A DNA stretch of 64,000 bases from Massilia forsythiae (GTDB lineage Bacteria; Pseudomonadota; Gammaproteobacteria; Burkholderiales; Burkholderiaceae_D), in contig NZ_CP051685.1 of the NCBI RefSeq assembly GCF_012849555.1, positions 4,030,001-4,094,000 of the forward strand. The letters are read 5' to 3'. The translations under genes and the position numbers were made by a program. Below the pieces are notes generated by a model, which made no database searches, was not told the origin of the DNA, and saw nothing but the letters and a program-made list of their open reading frames with translations. Below, piece by piece: positions 18,386-30,657 of this stretch. The first letter of the stretch is position 1. The number at the start of each line of letters is the position of its first letter.

Positions 18386-19879
18386 ATGGCTACCACCCAA
18401 TCCGCGCCGAGCGGCGCCGTCACGTCGACCGAGAGCGGCGACCTGGGCCTCCTGGACCGCATCGTCCAGGAAGGCAAGATGGCGATCGAGCCGTCGCAAG
18501 GCGCCTACGCCAAGAAACTGCTGGGCCAGTTCGCCACCCAGGTGCTCGACGAGGGCATGAAGACGGCGCCCGACAAGGGCGTCGTGGCGACCATCAACGA
18601 ACGCGTGGCCGAGATCGACCAGATCCTGAGCGACCAGCTGAACGCCATCATGCACGACCCGGAATTCCAGAAGCTAGAAGGCTCCTGGCGCGGCCTGCGC
18701 GACATGGTGTACGGCACCGAGACCGGCGCCAACCTCAAGCTGCGCCTGCTGAACGTCTCGAAGAAAGAGCTGCTGAAGGACCTGGAAGGCGCCGTCGACC
18801 ACGACATGAGCGTGCTGTTCAAGAAGGTCTACGAAGAAGAATACGGCACCTTCGGCGGGGCGCCGTATTCGCTGCTGATCGGCGACTATTATTTCGGCCG
18901 CCATCCGCAAGACATGGCGCTGCTGCAGCGCCTGTCGAAAGTGGCTGCCGCCGCGCACGCGCCCTTCGTCACCGCCGCCGCGCCGTCGCTGTTCGACATG
19001 AGCGAGTACACCGAGTTGGGCGTGCCGCGCGACCTCTCGAAGATCTTCGAAAGCGCCGAGATGGCGACCTGGCGCGGCTTCCGCGATTCGGAAGATTCGC
19101 GCTACGTGGCGATGGTGCTGCCGCGCTACGCGGCGCGCCTGCCGTACGGCGCCAAGACCGTGCCGGTGGAAAATTTCGCATTCGAGGAAGACGTCGACGG
19201 CCGCGACCACAGCAAGTACCTGTGGGCCAACTCCGCCTATCAGCTCGGCCTGCGCATCACCGACGCCTTCGCCAAGCATAGCTGGACCACCGCGATCCGC
19301 GGCGTGGAGGGCGGCGGCAAGATTTCCGGCATGACCGCCCACACCTTCAAGACCGACGAAGGCGACGTGGCGCTGAAGTGCCCGACCGAAGTGGCGATCA
19401 CCGACCGCCGCGAAAAGGAATTGAACGACCTGGGCTTCATCGCCGCCGTCAATTCCAAGGGTTCCGATTTCGCCGCATTCTTCGGCGGTCAGACCGTCAA
19501 CAAGCCCAAGGTATACAACCTCGATGCGGCCAACGCCAACGCGGCGCTGTCCGCGCGCCTGCCATACGTGCTGGCGGCGTCGCGCTTCGCGCACTACATC
19601 AAGGTGATCATGCGCGACAAGGTCGGCAGCTTCCAGACCCGCCAGTCGGTCGAGGCCTACCTGAACAACTGGCTGAGCTCGTACGTGCTGCTGAGCCCGA
19701 ACGCCACGCAGGGAGAGAAGGCGCGCTTCCCGCTGGCCGAAGGGCGTGTCGACGTGACCGAGATCGCCGGCAAGCCGGGCGCCTATTCGGCCACCGTGTT
19801 CCTGCGTCCGCACTTCCAGATGGAAGAGCTGACCGCGTCGATCCGCCTGGTGGCCGAACTGCCGGCCGCCGCCGCCTGA
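18386..19879 (+). CDS. tssC: T6SS contractile sheath large subunit TssC (VipB)
   Basis: The 497-residue large sheath subunit forms helical rings with TssB around the Hcp tube. Family segments are obvious: LLDRIVQEGKMAIEPSQGAY, DPEFQKLEGSWRGLRDMVYG, SLLIGDYYFGRHPQDMALLQ, PRYAARLPYGAKTVPVENF, and the C-terminal FPLAEGRVDVTEIAGKPGAY with the outward-facing end used in sheath handshake contacts. The start at 18386 is supported by AGAGAG upstream. A 15-bp hairpin follows between this gene and hcp. Confidence 0.97.
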   Translation: MATTQSAPSGAVTSTESGDLGLLDRIVQEGKMAIEPSQGAYAKKLLGQFATQVLDEGMKTAPDKGVVATINERVAEIDQILSDQLNAIMHDPEFQKLEGSWRGLRDMVYGTETGANLKLRLLNVSKKELLKDLEGAVDHDMSVLFKKVYEEEYGTFGGAPYSLLIGDYYFGRHPQDMALLQRLSKVAAAAHAPFVTAAAPSLFDMSEYTELGVPRDLSKIFESAEMATWRGFRDSEDSRYVAMVLPRYAARLPYGAKTVPVENFAFEEDVDGRDHSKYLWANSAYQLGLRITDAFAKHSWTTAIRGVEGGGKISGMTAHTFKTDEGDVALKCPTEVAITDRREKELNDLGFIAAVNSKGSDFAAFFGGQTVNKPKVYNLDAANANAALSARLPYVLAASRFAHYIKVIMRDKVGSFQTRQSVEAYLNNWLSSYVLLSPNATQGEKARFPLAEGRVDVTEIAGKPGAYSATVFLRPHFQMEELTASIRLVAELPAAAA

Positions 19880-19897
19880 TCGTTTTCGATAGTCTTC

Positions 19898-19932
19898 GCG
19901 CTGTCCGGCGGCATGGCGCCGCCGGACAGCGC
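19898..19932 (+). promoter_or_regulatory. 15-bp perfect RNA hairpin between tssC and hcp
   Basis: GCGCTGTCCGGCGGC (19898-19912) and its exact complement (19918-19932) flank a five-base loop ATGGC. It lies 18 bases after the tssC stop and 20 bases before the hcp start. No U-tract follows, so it is not a standard terminator. By analogy with other operons it could stabilise the 3' end of the sheath mRNA or the 5' end of the hcp mRNA, or act as an attenuator that sets different sheath and tube levels. Confidence 0.7.
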
Positions 19933-19952
19933 CCTACATTCTGGAGCAATGC

Positions 19953-20438
19953 ATGTCTGACGTACTCATCCTCGACCTGGGCACCACCATCGTCGGCAAC
20001 TGCCAGGTCACCGGCTATGCCGGCAAGATCATCGTGCTGTCGTATTCGCACAGCGCTTCCATCCCGATGCAGATGGACTCGGCCAACACCGAGCGCACCG
20101 CCGGCCGTCCGGTCTTTTCGGAACTGAGCTTCTCGAAGATGTCCGACCTGTCGACCACCGAGCTGTACAAGGCCTGCACCCAGGGCACCAAGATCGGCAC
20201 CGCCACCCTGTACGTGGGCCGCGTGGAAAACGGCAAGTACATGAGCTTCTTCAAGTACGAAATGACCAACGCCATGATTTCCAGCATCTCGACGTCCGGC
20301 GGCGGCGGCATCCCGTCCGATTCGTTCACCATCGCGTTCACCAAGATCAAGTGCGACTACACCCAGCAGCAGTCGGATTCGACCGCCAAGGGCACCGGCA
20401 CCTGGAACTGGAACCTGGAGACGATGAAGGCCGACTGA
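19953..20438 (+). CDS. hcp: T6SS tube protein Hcp (TssD)
   Basis: Hcp forms hexameric rings that stack into the expelled inner tube and can carry small effectors. The 161-residue product has the Hcp1 layout: a beta-strand N-terminus (LILDLGTTIVGNCQVTGYAG), the RPVFSELSFSKMSD turn, DLSTTELYKACTQGTKIGTA, and the C-terminal FTKIKCDYTQQQ strand. GGAG precedes the start. It is the only hcp in the window, lies downstream of the strong hairpin, and precedes tssE. Confidence 0.97.
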   Translation: MSDVLILDLGTTIVGNCQVTGYAGKIIVLSYSHSASIPMQMDSANTERTAGRPVFSELSFSKMSDLSTTELYKACTQGTKIGTATLYVGRVENGKYMSFFKYEMTNAMISSISTSGGGGIPSDSFTIAFTKIKCDYTQQQSDSTAKGTGTWNWNLETMKAD

Positions 20439-20508
20439 TGTCCGCGGCGGCGCGGCGCGGCGCGGCGCGAGGCTTCGCGTTTCGCCGTGTCCGGTCCATA
20501 ATGTCACT

Positions 20509-20967
20509 ATGTCGAAAACCATCACCGCAGCGCTGGTTCCCCTGTTCGACCGCCTTGCCGGCGGCGCCTGCGCCTCCCCGGACGGCAGGCTGCTCGACGG
20601 CGGCGGGCTGCAGCAGTCGCTGCAGCTGGACCTGATGCGCCTGTTCAACGTGCGCAATGCGATGACGGTGCGCGAATTCCTCGACGGCGATCCCACGGTG
20701 CTCGACTATGGCTTGCCGGACATGCTGTCGCTGTCGGCCCAGTCCGACCAGGACCTGCTGACCTGGGCCGGCGTGCTCGAGCGCAGCATCGCCCTGTACG
20801 AACCGCGCCTGGCGCACGTGCGCGTGACGGTCACCCCCGACCGCACGCGCCCGAGCACGGCGCGCGCCGTCATCGTCGCCGCGGTGCGCCTGGGCCAGCA
20901 GTTGTGCCGGGTCGACTTCGACATGGCGCTGGACGGGCGCAGCGCAGGCATGAAGGCCGCGGCGTGA
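20509..20967 (+). CDS. tssE: T6SS baseplate protein TssE (gp25-like)
   Basis: A 152-residue phage T4 gp25-like baseplate wedge subunit. The gp25 fold is indicated by LMRLFNVRNAMTVREFLDGD, TVLDYGLPDMLSLS and the conserved ERSIALYEPRL motif. No strong ribosome-binding site precedes the ATG; the preceding 70 bases contain four tandem CGCGG/CGCGA units (about 20449-20469) and a small potential hairpin. Its stop overlaps the GTG start of tssF (GTGA), so baseplate subunits are translationally coupled. Confidence 0.93.
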   Translation: MSKTITAALVPLFDRLAGGACASPDGRLLDGGGLQQSLQLDLMRLFNVRNAMTVREFLDGDPTVLDYGLPDMLSLSAQSDQDLLTWAGVLERSIALYEPRLAHVRVTVTPDRTRPSTARAVIVAAVRLGQQLCRVDFDMALDGRSAGMKAAA

Positions 20968-22718
20968 GCGACGACCTGCTCGAGTACTACCGGCGCGAGC
21001 TGGCCTACCTGCGCACCCAGTCGGCCGACTTCGCGGCGCGCTATCCGAAGGTCGCGCAGCGCCTGGTGCTCAGCGGCGGCGAATCGGCCGACCCGCACAC
21101 CGAGCGCCTGATCGAATCGGTGGCCTTCCTGACGGCGCGCGTGCACCGCGACCTGGACCGCGATTTTCCCACCGTCGCCGGCGCGCTGCTGGACAACCTG
21201 TGCCCCAGCCTGACCCAGCCCGTGCCCGCCATGACGGTGGTGCAGATGACGCTCGATCCGACCCAGGGCAAGGTCATGGCCGGCATGCCGGTGGCGCGCG
21301 GCACCATGCTGTCGGCCACCGCGGCGGGCGGCGAGAACTGCCGCTTCCAGGTGGCGGCCGGCACCACCCTGTGGCCGCTGCGGGTGGATTCGGCCAGTCT
21401 GGAAGACGGGCGCACGCTGCGTCTCGACCTGGCCTGCGAGGGTGGCGTCGACGTCGCCGAGCTGGAACTGGACAGCCTGCGCCTGCACCTGTCCGGCGAC
21501 CTGATGACGACCATGCCGCTGCACGAACTGCTGGTGAGCGGCCTGGAACGCATCGAACTGCTGGGCGGCGACGGCCGCCTGCACCGCCTGGGACCGGCCA
21601 GCCTGGCCGAGGTCGGATTCGCCGAGGACGAGGCGATCCTGGCGCAGCCGAACCACGCCCATCCGGCCTATGCGCTGCTGCAGGAATACTTCGCCTTCCC
21701 GCGCAAGTTCCAGTTCTTCGACCTGTGCGGCCTGCGCGGCCGGCTCGGCAGCGGCGCCGGCTTTTCGGTGCGCTTCGTGTTCGACCGCAGCGTCGCCGCG
21801 CTGTCCCGGGTCGGCCGCCACACCTTCCTGCTCGGCTGCATGCCGGCGGTGAACCTGTTCCGCCTGACCAGCGAGCCGATCCGCATGGACCGGCGCCGCT
21901 ACGAATACCTGCTGGTGCCGGACTACCAGCGCGACGCCACCACCGAAGTGCACTCGGTGCTGGCGGTCACCGCGTCCGACCCGCGCGCCGAAGGCACGCT
22001 GACCATCCCGAGCGTGTTCGCGGAGTCCGCGCCGGACAATCCGGACGGCCCCGGCGTGTTCTGGTCGCTGCGCCGCGAGATGAGCCTGCGCAAGGGTATC
22101 GGCGGCACCGACGCCTACCTGAGCTTCGTCGACCGCAGCGACGTGCACACCCAGCCGGGTTCGCCGGTGGTGTATGCCCAGCTGCTGTGCACCAACCGCA
22201 ACCTGGCCGAGCAGGTCGGCCCCGGCACCCGCTTCTACGGCGAGGGCGTCTCGACCTCGACCACGATCCGCGCCCTGTACCAGCCCAGCCTGCAGCGCCC
22301 GCCGGCGCTGGAAGCGAAGGCGCTGTGGTCGCTGGTGGCGCTGCTGCGCCTGAACCACCGTTCGCTGGTGGACGGCACCACCGGCGTGCAGACGCTGCAG
22401 CAGATGTTGCTGCTGTTCGCCGGCGACAGCGCGCGCGACCAGGCGCAGGTGCGCGGCATCAAGAGCATGACGGCCAGGCCGGCCAGCGCGCGCCTGGGCC
22501 GCGAACTGTGGCGCGGCCACTGCCGCGGTACCGACATCGTGCTGGAATTCGATGCCGACGCCTTCATCGGCACCTCGCCGCTGGTGCTGGCGGGCGTGCT
22601 GTCGCGCTTCTTCGCGCTGTACACCTCGGTCAATTCCTTCGTCCGCCTGGGCGTCACGCGCAACGGCGAACCGTGGATGCAATGGCCGGCCATGAGCGGA
22701 CGCCAATGCCTGATCTGA
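20964..22718 (+). CDS. tssF: T6SS baseplate protein TssF
   Basis: The 584-residue baseplate wedge protein acts with TssG, TssE and TssK. The start is GTG at 20964, giving MSDDLLEYYRRELAYLRTQS, the typical TssF N-terminus. Family segments include FAARYPKVAQRLVLSGGES, DPHTERLIESVAFLTARVH and FLLGCMPAVNLF. The frame is open upstream, but the GTGA overlap with tssE and the N-terminal match fix the start. The 3' end overlaps tssG by 13 bases in another frame. Confidence 0.95.
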   Translation: MSDDLLEYYRRELAYLRTQSADFAARYPKVAQRLVLSGGESADPHTERLIESVAFLTARVHRDLDRDFPTVAGALLDNLCPSLTQPVPAMTVVQMTLDPTQGKVMAGMPVARGTMLSATAAGGENCRFQVAAGTTLWPLRVDSASLEDGRTLRLDLACEGGVDVAELELDSLRLHLSGDLMTTMPLHELLVSGLERIELLGGDGRLHRLGPASLAEVGFAEDEAILAQPNHAHPAYALLQEYFAFPRKFQFFDLCGLRGRLGSGAGFSVRFVFDRSVAALSRVGRHTFLLGCMPAVNLFRLTSEPIRMDRRRYEYLLVPDYQRDATTEVHSVLAVTASDPRAEGTLTIPSVFAESAPDNPDGPGVFWSLRREMSLRKGIGGTDAYLSFVDRSDVHTQPGSPVVYAQLLCTNRNLAEQVGPGTRFYGEGVSTSTTIRALYQPSLQRPPALEAKALWSLVALLRLNHRSLVDGTTGVQTLQQMLLLFAGDSARDQAQVRGIKSMTARPASARLGRELWRGHCRGTDIVLEFDADAFIGTSPLVLAGVLSRFFALYTSVNSFVRLGVTRNGEPWMQWPAMSGRQCLI

Positions 22719-23758
22719 TCGCGCAGCTGCGGGAAGCGCCGCACGATTTCGACCTGTTCCAGGCCCTGAGCCTGCTGGAGCGCAGCCGCCCGGCATGCGC
22801 CCCGGTCGGCACCTCGCTCGGCCTGGACGAAAGCGTGCGCCTGGCGGCCCAGGTGACGCAGGGCTTTGCCGCCAGCGACCTGGCGGCCCTGGTCGACAGC
22901 ACGCAACCCGGCCCGCCGCTGACGCTGCGCTCGCCGGTGCTGTCGCTGGCCGGCGCGCACGGCCCGCTGCCGGCGCCGTTCACCGAGGCGCTGCTCGAAC
23001 TGCGCCGCGGTCGCGATCCGAGCGGCCTGGATTTCCTCGACATCTTCAACCAGCGCCTGCTGGGCTTCCTGTACCGCAGCCGGCGCAAGCACCACCTGGC
23101 GCTGGCGGGCGGCAGCGTGGAAGGCGCGCCGCTGGTGCGCGCGCTGGACGCGCTGTCGAGCCTGGGCCGCGCCGAGGGTGCGCGCGGGCCGGATGGCGAG
23201 CAGGCCTGGCTGCGCCATGCCGCCGTGCAGGGCGCGGCGCCGCGCTCGATGGCGTCGCTGCTGGCCGTGGTGCGCGACCGCATGGGCGTGCCGTTTCGCG
23301 GCAGGCAGTTCGTCGGCGGCTGGCACCCGCTGGCGCGCTGCGACCGCGCGCGCCTGGCCAGCCAGGGCCGGCGCGCCGGCGCCGAGTCGCGCCTGGGGCA
23401 GGGCGCCAGCCTGGGCGCGCGCGCCTGGGACCAGGGCGGCGGCCTGGCGCTGGATGCGCCGCCGCTGGCGCCGGCGCGCTTCGCCGCGCTGCTGCCGGGC
23501 GGGCCGGACCACGCGCTGCTGGGCTGGCTGGTCGGGCGCCACCTGCAGCGCGACATGGACGTGCAGGTACGGCTCGAACCGGCGGCGCGTCCCGTCACCC
23601 GGCTGGGCGTGCCGGCCTCCGCGCAAGGACAAACGCCGGCGCTGGCGCCGCGCCTCGGCCTGAGCGCCTGGCTGTGCAGTCCCGGCGCGGGCGCGCGGCC
23701 GGCAACCTACCGGCCGGCCCGCTTCGGGCTGGCGAGCGCAGCACCCGAAAGGACTTGA
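22706..23758 (+). CDS. tssG: T6SS baseplate protein TssG
   Basis: The 350-residue partner of TssF in the baseplate wedge. The N-terminus (MPDLIAQLREAPHDFDLFQA) and LSLAGAHGPLPAPFTEALLE, DFLDIFNQRLLGFLYRSRRK match the family. The start lies within the end of tssF. The C-terminal half is Ala/Arg/Gly-rich but keeps VGRHLQRDMDVQVRL and LGLSAWL. The stop lies five bases before the clpV start. Confidence 0.93.
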   Translation: MPDLIAQLREAPHDFDLFQALSLLERSRPACAPVGTSLGLDESVRLAAQVTQGFAASDLAALVDSTQPGPPLTLRSPVLSLAGAHGPLPAPFTEALLELRRGRDPSGLDFLDIFNQRLLGFLYRSRRKHHLALAGGSVEGAPLVRALDALSSLGRAEGARGPDGEQAWLRHAAVQGAAPRSMASLLAVVRDRMGVPFRGRQFVGGWHPLARCDRARLASQGRRAGAESRLGQGASLGARAWDQGGGLALDAPPLAPARFAALLPGGPDHALLGWLVGRHLQRDMDVQVRLEPAARPVTRLGVPASAQGQTPALAPRLGLSAWLCSPGAGARPATYRPARFGLASAAPERT

Positions 23759-23763
23759 GCAAG

Positions 23764-26453
<2,690 letters not shown>

Positions 26454-26457
<4 letters not shown>

Positions 26458-28445
26458 GGACCGGTTTCGAGCAGGCCGGGGCGTTTCTCTCGGTGTCGTC
26501 GCCGTTCGGCGCCAACGACCTGCTGCTGGACGCCGTCGACGGCAGCGAGGGCATCTCGGAACTGTTCAAGTTCAACCTGCACATGCGCTCGGGCAGCACC
26601 AGCCTGAGCGCGGCCAGCGCGGTCGGCCAGCCGATGACCGTGACCATGTCGATCCCGGGCGGCAGCAAGCGCTACATCTCGGGCATGGTGGCGCGCTTCG
26701 TGCAGAGCGGCTTCGACCGCGACTTTGCCACCTACGAGGCCGAACTGGTGCCGATGCTGTGGCTGCTGACGCTGTCGCGCGACCGCAAGATCTACCAGGG
26801 CAAGTCGGTCACCGAGATCGTTGCCGCCGTGCTGGGGGCGTTCTCGATCACGTTCGAGGACAAGACCAGCGCCACCTATAGCGCGCTGGACTACTGCGTG
26901 CAATACGACGAGACCGCGTTCGACTTCATCTGCCGGCTGATGGAGCAGAACGGCATCTGCTATTTCTTCACCTTCACCAGCAGCGCCCACACGATGGTGC
27001 TGGCCGACGCCAACGGCGCGTTCGCGGATTGCGACGGCGCCGCCGCCGTGCGCTTCTTCCCGCGCACCGGCATGCACAACGCCATCGACACGGTGTCGCG
27101 CTTCGCGCACGAGAACACCATCGCGATCAGGACCGCCACCGTCAACGACTACGATTTCCTGCAGCCGAGCACCAGCCTGCAGGGCACCCACGCCGCCACC
27201 GGCGGCCAGGGCGAACTGGTGGAATTCGGCACCGGCCACCTGGCCGTGGCGGCGGCCAACGCGATCGCCAAGCTGCGCGTGGAAGCCAGCCAGGCGAATG
27301 CCGAGGTGCTGCGCGGCGACAGCTTCTGCTACCCGTTCGGGGCCGGCACCAGGTTCACGCTGTCCGACCATTTCGTCGCCGCCCTGAACGCCGCCTTCGT
27401 GCTGCGCCGCGTGCACCACACGGCGCGCGACGAGCTGTACACGAATTCCTTCGAGGCGTTCCCGGCCGCCGTGCCGTTCCGCCCGCCGCTGCTGACGCCG
27501 CGTCCGCGCGCGGTCGGCTGCGAGACGGCGCTGGTGGTGGGCCCCAGCGGCGAAGAGATCTGGACCGACAGCCACGGCCGCATCAAGGTGCAGTTCCCGT
27601 GGGACCGCGACGGCGCCAAGGACGACAAGAGTTCGCCCTTCATCCGGGTCGCGCAGTCGGTGGCCGGCAAGGGCTTCGGCGCGCTGTTCTTGCCGCGCGT
27701 GGGCCAGGAAGTGGTGGTCAGCTACCTGAACGGCGACCCGGAACGGCCGCTGGTGACGGGCTGCGTGTACAACGCCGAGAACGCCACCCCGGTCGCGCTG
27801 CCCGCCAACCAGACCCAGAGCGTGCTGCGCACCTGGTCGTCCAAGGGCGGCGAAGCCGGCAACGAACTGCGCTTCGAGGACAAGAAGGACGCCGAGCAGC
27901 TGTACCTGCATGCGCAGAAGGACATGCTGGTCGAGATCGAGAATGCCCTGACGACCACCATCGCCAAGGGCGCCGAGACCCATACGCTGACCGAGGGCGA
28001 CCGCACCGTCGATGTCCAGAAGGGCAAGGAAACCCACAACGTCAAGGGTACGCGCACGCTCGACGTCGGCGGCGACGAAAGCCATACCAACGGCGCCAAG
28101 TTCACGCACAAGGTGACCGGCGACTATGCGCTGACGATCGACGGCAAGCTGACCATCACCGTCACCGGCGGCATCACCATGAAATCGAGCGCGGCGGTGG
28201 CGCTGGAGAGCGGGACCGGCTTCGGCGTCACCGCCGGCACGGCGCTGAACAACAAGTCGGGCACCGAGCTCAAGAACGAGGCCGGTACCAACCTGACCAA
28301 CAAGGCCGGATTGAACCTGGTCAACCAGGGCGGCGTCCAGCTCGACAACAAGGCGCCGATGATCAACAGCAAGGCCGATGCGATGCACACCGTCGAGGCC
28401 GGCGCAATCCTGACGCTCAAGGGCGCGCTGGCCAAGGTGAACTGA
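26454..28445 (+). CDS. vgrG: T6SS spike protein VgrG (TssI)
   Basis: The 663-residue trimeric spike protein combines gp27-like and gp5-like domains. Visible are the N-terminal FKFNLHMRSGS region, LDYCVQYDETAFDFICRLME, the gp5 OB-fold signature (DSHGRIKVQFPWDRDG, then FLPRVGQEVVVSYLNGDP), and a long C-terminal beta-needle of repeating acidic and threonine-rich units (THTLTEGDRTVDVQKGKETH). The C-terminal 80 residues carry Asn/Gly-rich near repeats (NKSGTELKNEAGTNLTNKAG) but no recognisable enzymatic domain. It is coupled to clpV upstream and to the MORN protein downstream. Confidence 0.96.
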
Positions 28446-29134
28446 TGGACGACGCCGCGATCCGCCTGATCGAGCAGCACGACGACGCCGGCCGCCTGGT
28501 GCAGCGTTGCCACATGCGCGGCGGGCTGCTGCACGGGGTGCTGGAAAAATTCGCCGCCGACGGCCGCCTGCTGTTCCAGGCCGGCTTCGAGGACGGCAAG
28601 ATGCACGGGCCGATGACGGCCTGGACCGAGGACGGCAAGCTGCTGCAGAAGGCGCCGTTCCGCCTCGGCCAGCCGCACGGGATCATGCAGATCTATGCCA
28701 ACGGCCGCTGCATCTCGCAGCAGACCATGGTGGACGGCGTGCCCGAGGGCGTGACCCAGACCTACGACGAGGCCGGCCACCTGACCGCCAGGCTGACGCT
28801 GCTGAAGGGCCAGATCCACGGCCCGGCCGAGTTCTTCCACGAAGGCCTGCGGGTGCGCAAGTCGGTGTACCGCGCCAATCTGCTGGACGGCGAGTCGATC
28901 GACTTCGATGCCGAGGGCACCGTGGTGCAGTCGTGCGTCTACAAGGCCAACCTGCTGCACGGTCCGCTGCGCCGCTACTGGCCGGACGGGGAACTGATGG
29001 AAGAAACGATCTACCGCAACGGCAAGCCGGTAGGCGCGCCGGCACGCTACGATGCCGGCGGCAAGCCCGTCGGCGTCGCGCAGGCCGAGCCGGCGCTCCT
29101 GGAACGGCTGCAAAAACTGGTGAGGGGAAGCTGA
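28445..29134 (+). CDS. MORN-repeat (YwqK-like) protein of the VgrG cassette
   Basis: A 229-residue cytoplasmic protein made of repeating units of the MORN/YwqK type, for example GLLHGVLEKFAADGRLLFQA, GKMHGPMTAWTEDGKLLQ and NLLHGPLRRYWPDGELMEE, each with a Gly-x-x-His-Gly turn. Stop-start overlaps with vgrG (TGATG) and with the PAAR-like gene tie it to spike assembly. Proteins of this type in VgrG cassettes may act as chaperones, adaptors or immunity factors; which applies here is not visible. No cognate effector gene is adjacent. Confidence 0.8.
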   Translation: MDDAAIRLIEQHDDAGRLVQRCHMRGGLLHGVLEKFAADGRLLFQAGFEDGKMHGPMTAWTEDGKLLQKAPFRLGQPHGIMQIYANGRCISQQTMVDGVPEGVTQTYDEAGHLTARLTLLKGQIHGPAEFFHEGLRVRKSVYRANLLDGESIDFDAEGTVVQSCVYKANLLHGPLRRYWPDGELMEETIYRNGKPVGAPARYDAGGKPVGVAQAEPALLERLQKLVRGS

Positions 29135-29520
29135 TGGGACAGCATGCCTGCATGGGCGCGATGATCAAGTGCAGCTTCGGCGCGGCGCCGGGCGCATTGA
29201 TGGTGTTGCCGCTCAACCGGACGCTCACCGGCGTGCCGGACGCCAACATCATGGACAACAAGCCGATGGTCAACATCCTGCCGTTCGGCACCTGCATGTC
29301 GCTGGCGAACCCGATGGTGGCCGCCGCCACCGCCGCGGCGCTGGGCGTGCTCACGCCGATGCCCTGCATCCCGATGACGATGGCGCCGTGGGTGCCGGGT
29401 TCGCCCACGGTCTTGCTGGGGAATATGCCGGCGCTGAACGATGCCTCGAAACTGATATGTGCCTGGGGCGGCGTGATCGCCATCAACGCTCCCGGCCAGT
29501 TCACCGTCGCGGTCCCCTGA
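29134..29520 (+). CDS. PAAR-like spike-tip protein (DUF4280)
   Basis: A 128-residue protein of the DUF4280 PAAR-like family: MGQHACMGAMIKCSFGAAPG, a VLPLNRTLTGVPDANIMDN segment, PFGTCMSLANP, and a Cys-containing LICAWGGVIAINAPGQF end. Such proteins are thought to cap the VgrG spike and bind a metal through Cys/His residues. There is no C-terminal toxin extension. The start overlaps the MORN gene stop, so VgrG, MORN protein and cap are produced together. Confidence 0.88.
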   Translation: MGQHACMGAMIKCSFGAAPGALMVLPLNRTLTGVPDANIMDNKPMVNILPFGTCMSLANPMVAAATAAALGVLTPMPCIPMTMAPWVPGSPTVLLGNMPALNDASKLICAWGGVIAINAPGQFTVAVP

Positions 29521-29548
29521 CATCCACTCCACTGGTCGTGCACACGAG

Positions 29549-29788
29549 ATGAGTACCGAATACCGTTTTTCACTGACGCCGCGCCTGATCGGGCTGGCGC
29601 TGTTCGGCGGCGTGGCCCTGATGGTGCTGCTGTTCGCGCTGGGCTACCAGGTCGGCCGCGGCATGGCGGCGGGCGGGCGCGAGGAAGGTCGCACGGCCGC
29701 CGCCGAAGCCGCCGGCGCGCGCCTGCTGCGCAAGGCGGACACCGGCGCGGCCGACGCCGTGTCGCCGTTGAAAAAGGCGCTGCAATGA
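29549..29788 (+). CDS. Small single-pass membrane protein in the T6SS operon
   Basis: A 79-residue protein with one transmembrane helix (LIGLALFGGVALMVLLFALGY, about residues 13-33) followed by an Ala/Glu-rich soluble tail. It has no recognised family. Its stop overlaps the start of the next gene by four bases, so it belongs to the embedded transport-like module. Confidence 0.75.
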   Translation: MSTEYRFSLTPRLIGLALFGGVALMVLLFALGYQVGRGMAAGGREEGRTAAAEAAGARLLRKADTGAADAVSPLKKALQ

Positions 29789-30657
29789 AGGCGCCGGCGT
29801 TCCTCGCCCTGGCCTGCGCGCTGCTGGCCGGCGCGCCTTCATGGGCAGCGCCGGCGGCGCCGGCGGCGGCCCCCGTCGCCGTGCCGGAGGCGCAGGCGCG
29901 GCTGGTGAAGGCGGCCGACGGCCGCCTGCTGGCGCCGGACATCGCGCGCATCGTCAACCGCAACGAACTGGTGGTGGCCATGCTGGCGAAAGACAATCCG
30001 CCGTTCTTTTCGGTGAAGAAGGGCGTCCTGGTCGGCACCGACGTCGACATGGCCAGGCGCGTGGCGAACGAGCTGGGCGTGGGCCTGCGCTTCGACCGCA
30101 GCCCGGCCACCTTCGACGGCGTGGCCGAAGCGGTGGCGGCCGGGCGCGCCGACCTCGGCATCAGCCGGCTGGCGAGAACACTGCGGCGCGGCCAGTACGT
30201 GCATTTCTCGAACACCTACATGCGCCTCGGCCATGCGCTGCTGATCAACCGGGTGAAATTCGCCGCCATGGCCGGCGACCGTCCGCTGCAGCAGGTGATC
30301 CGCAACTTCGACGGCAAGCTGGGCGTGCTCGCCAACTCTTCCTGGGAAGAGTTCGGCCGCCGCAACTTTCCGCGCGCGCAGCTGGTGCGCTTCGCGACCT
30401 GGGAACAAGCGGTCGCCGCCGCCAGGAGCGGGGCCGTGGTGGCCGCCTACCGCGACGAGCTGGAGGTCCAGCAGATCGTCAGGAACGAGCCGGGCCTGGC
30501 GCTGAGCCTGCGCACCGTCACCTTCGACGACCTCGAGTCGCCGCTGGCGATGATGGTCGGCATCGGCGACCCGACCCTGCTTTCCTTCGTCAACGAAGTG
30601 ATCGCGCAGTGGGTCGACAAGCCGACCGTGAGCAGCGTCCTGAAGGCGATCAAATGA
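29785..30657 (+). CDS. Periplasmic family 3 solute-binding protein in the T6SS operon
   Basis: A 290-residue protein with a cleavable signal peptide (MKAPAFLALACALLAGAPSWA), then a type 3 solute-binding fold: ELVVAMLAKDNPPFFSVKKG, LVGTDVDMARRVANELGVGL, ATFDGVAEAVAAGRADLGIS. The family usually binds amino acids or opines. Four-base overlaps on both sides (ATGA) place it in the operon with two symporter-like genes. A T6SS operon is an unusual place for a nutrient-binding protein; it might sense a periplasmic ligand. The ligand is unknown. Confidence 0.85.
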   Translation: MKAPAFLALACALLAGAPSWAAPAAPAAAPVAVPEAQARLVKAADGRLLAPDIARIVNRNELVVAMLAKDNPPFFSVKKGVLVGTDVDMARRVANELGVGLRFDRSPATFDGVAEAVAAGRADLGISRLARTLRRGQYVHFSNTYMRLGHALLINRVKFAAMAGDRPLQQVIRNFDGKLGVLANSSWEEFGRRNFPRAQLVRFATWEQAVAAARSGAVVAAYRDELEVQQIVRNEPGLALSLRTVTFDDLESPLAMMVGIGDPTLLSFVNEVIAQWVDKPTVSSVLKAIK

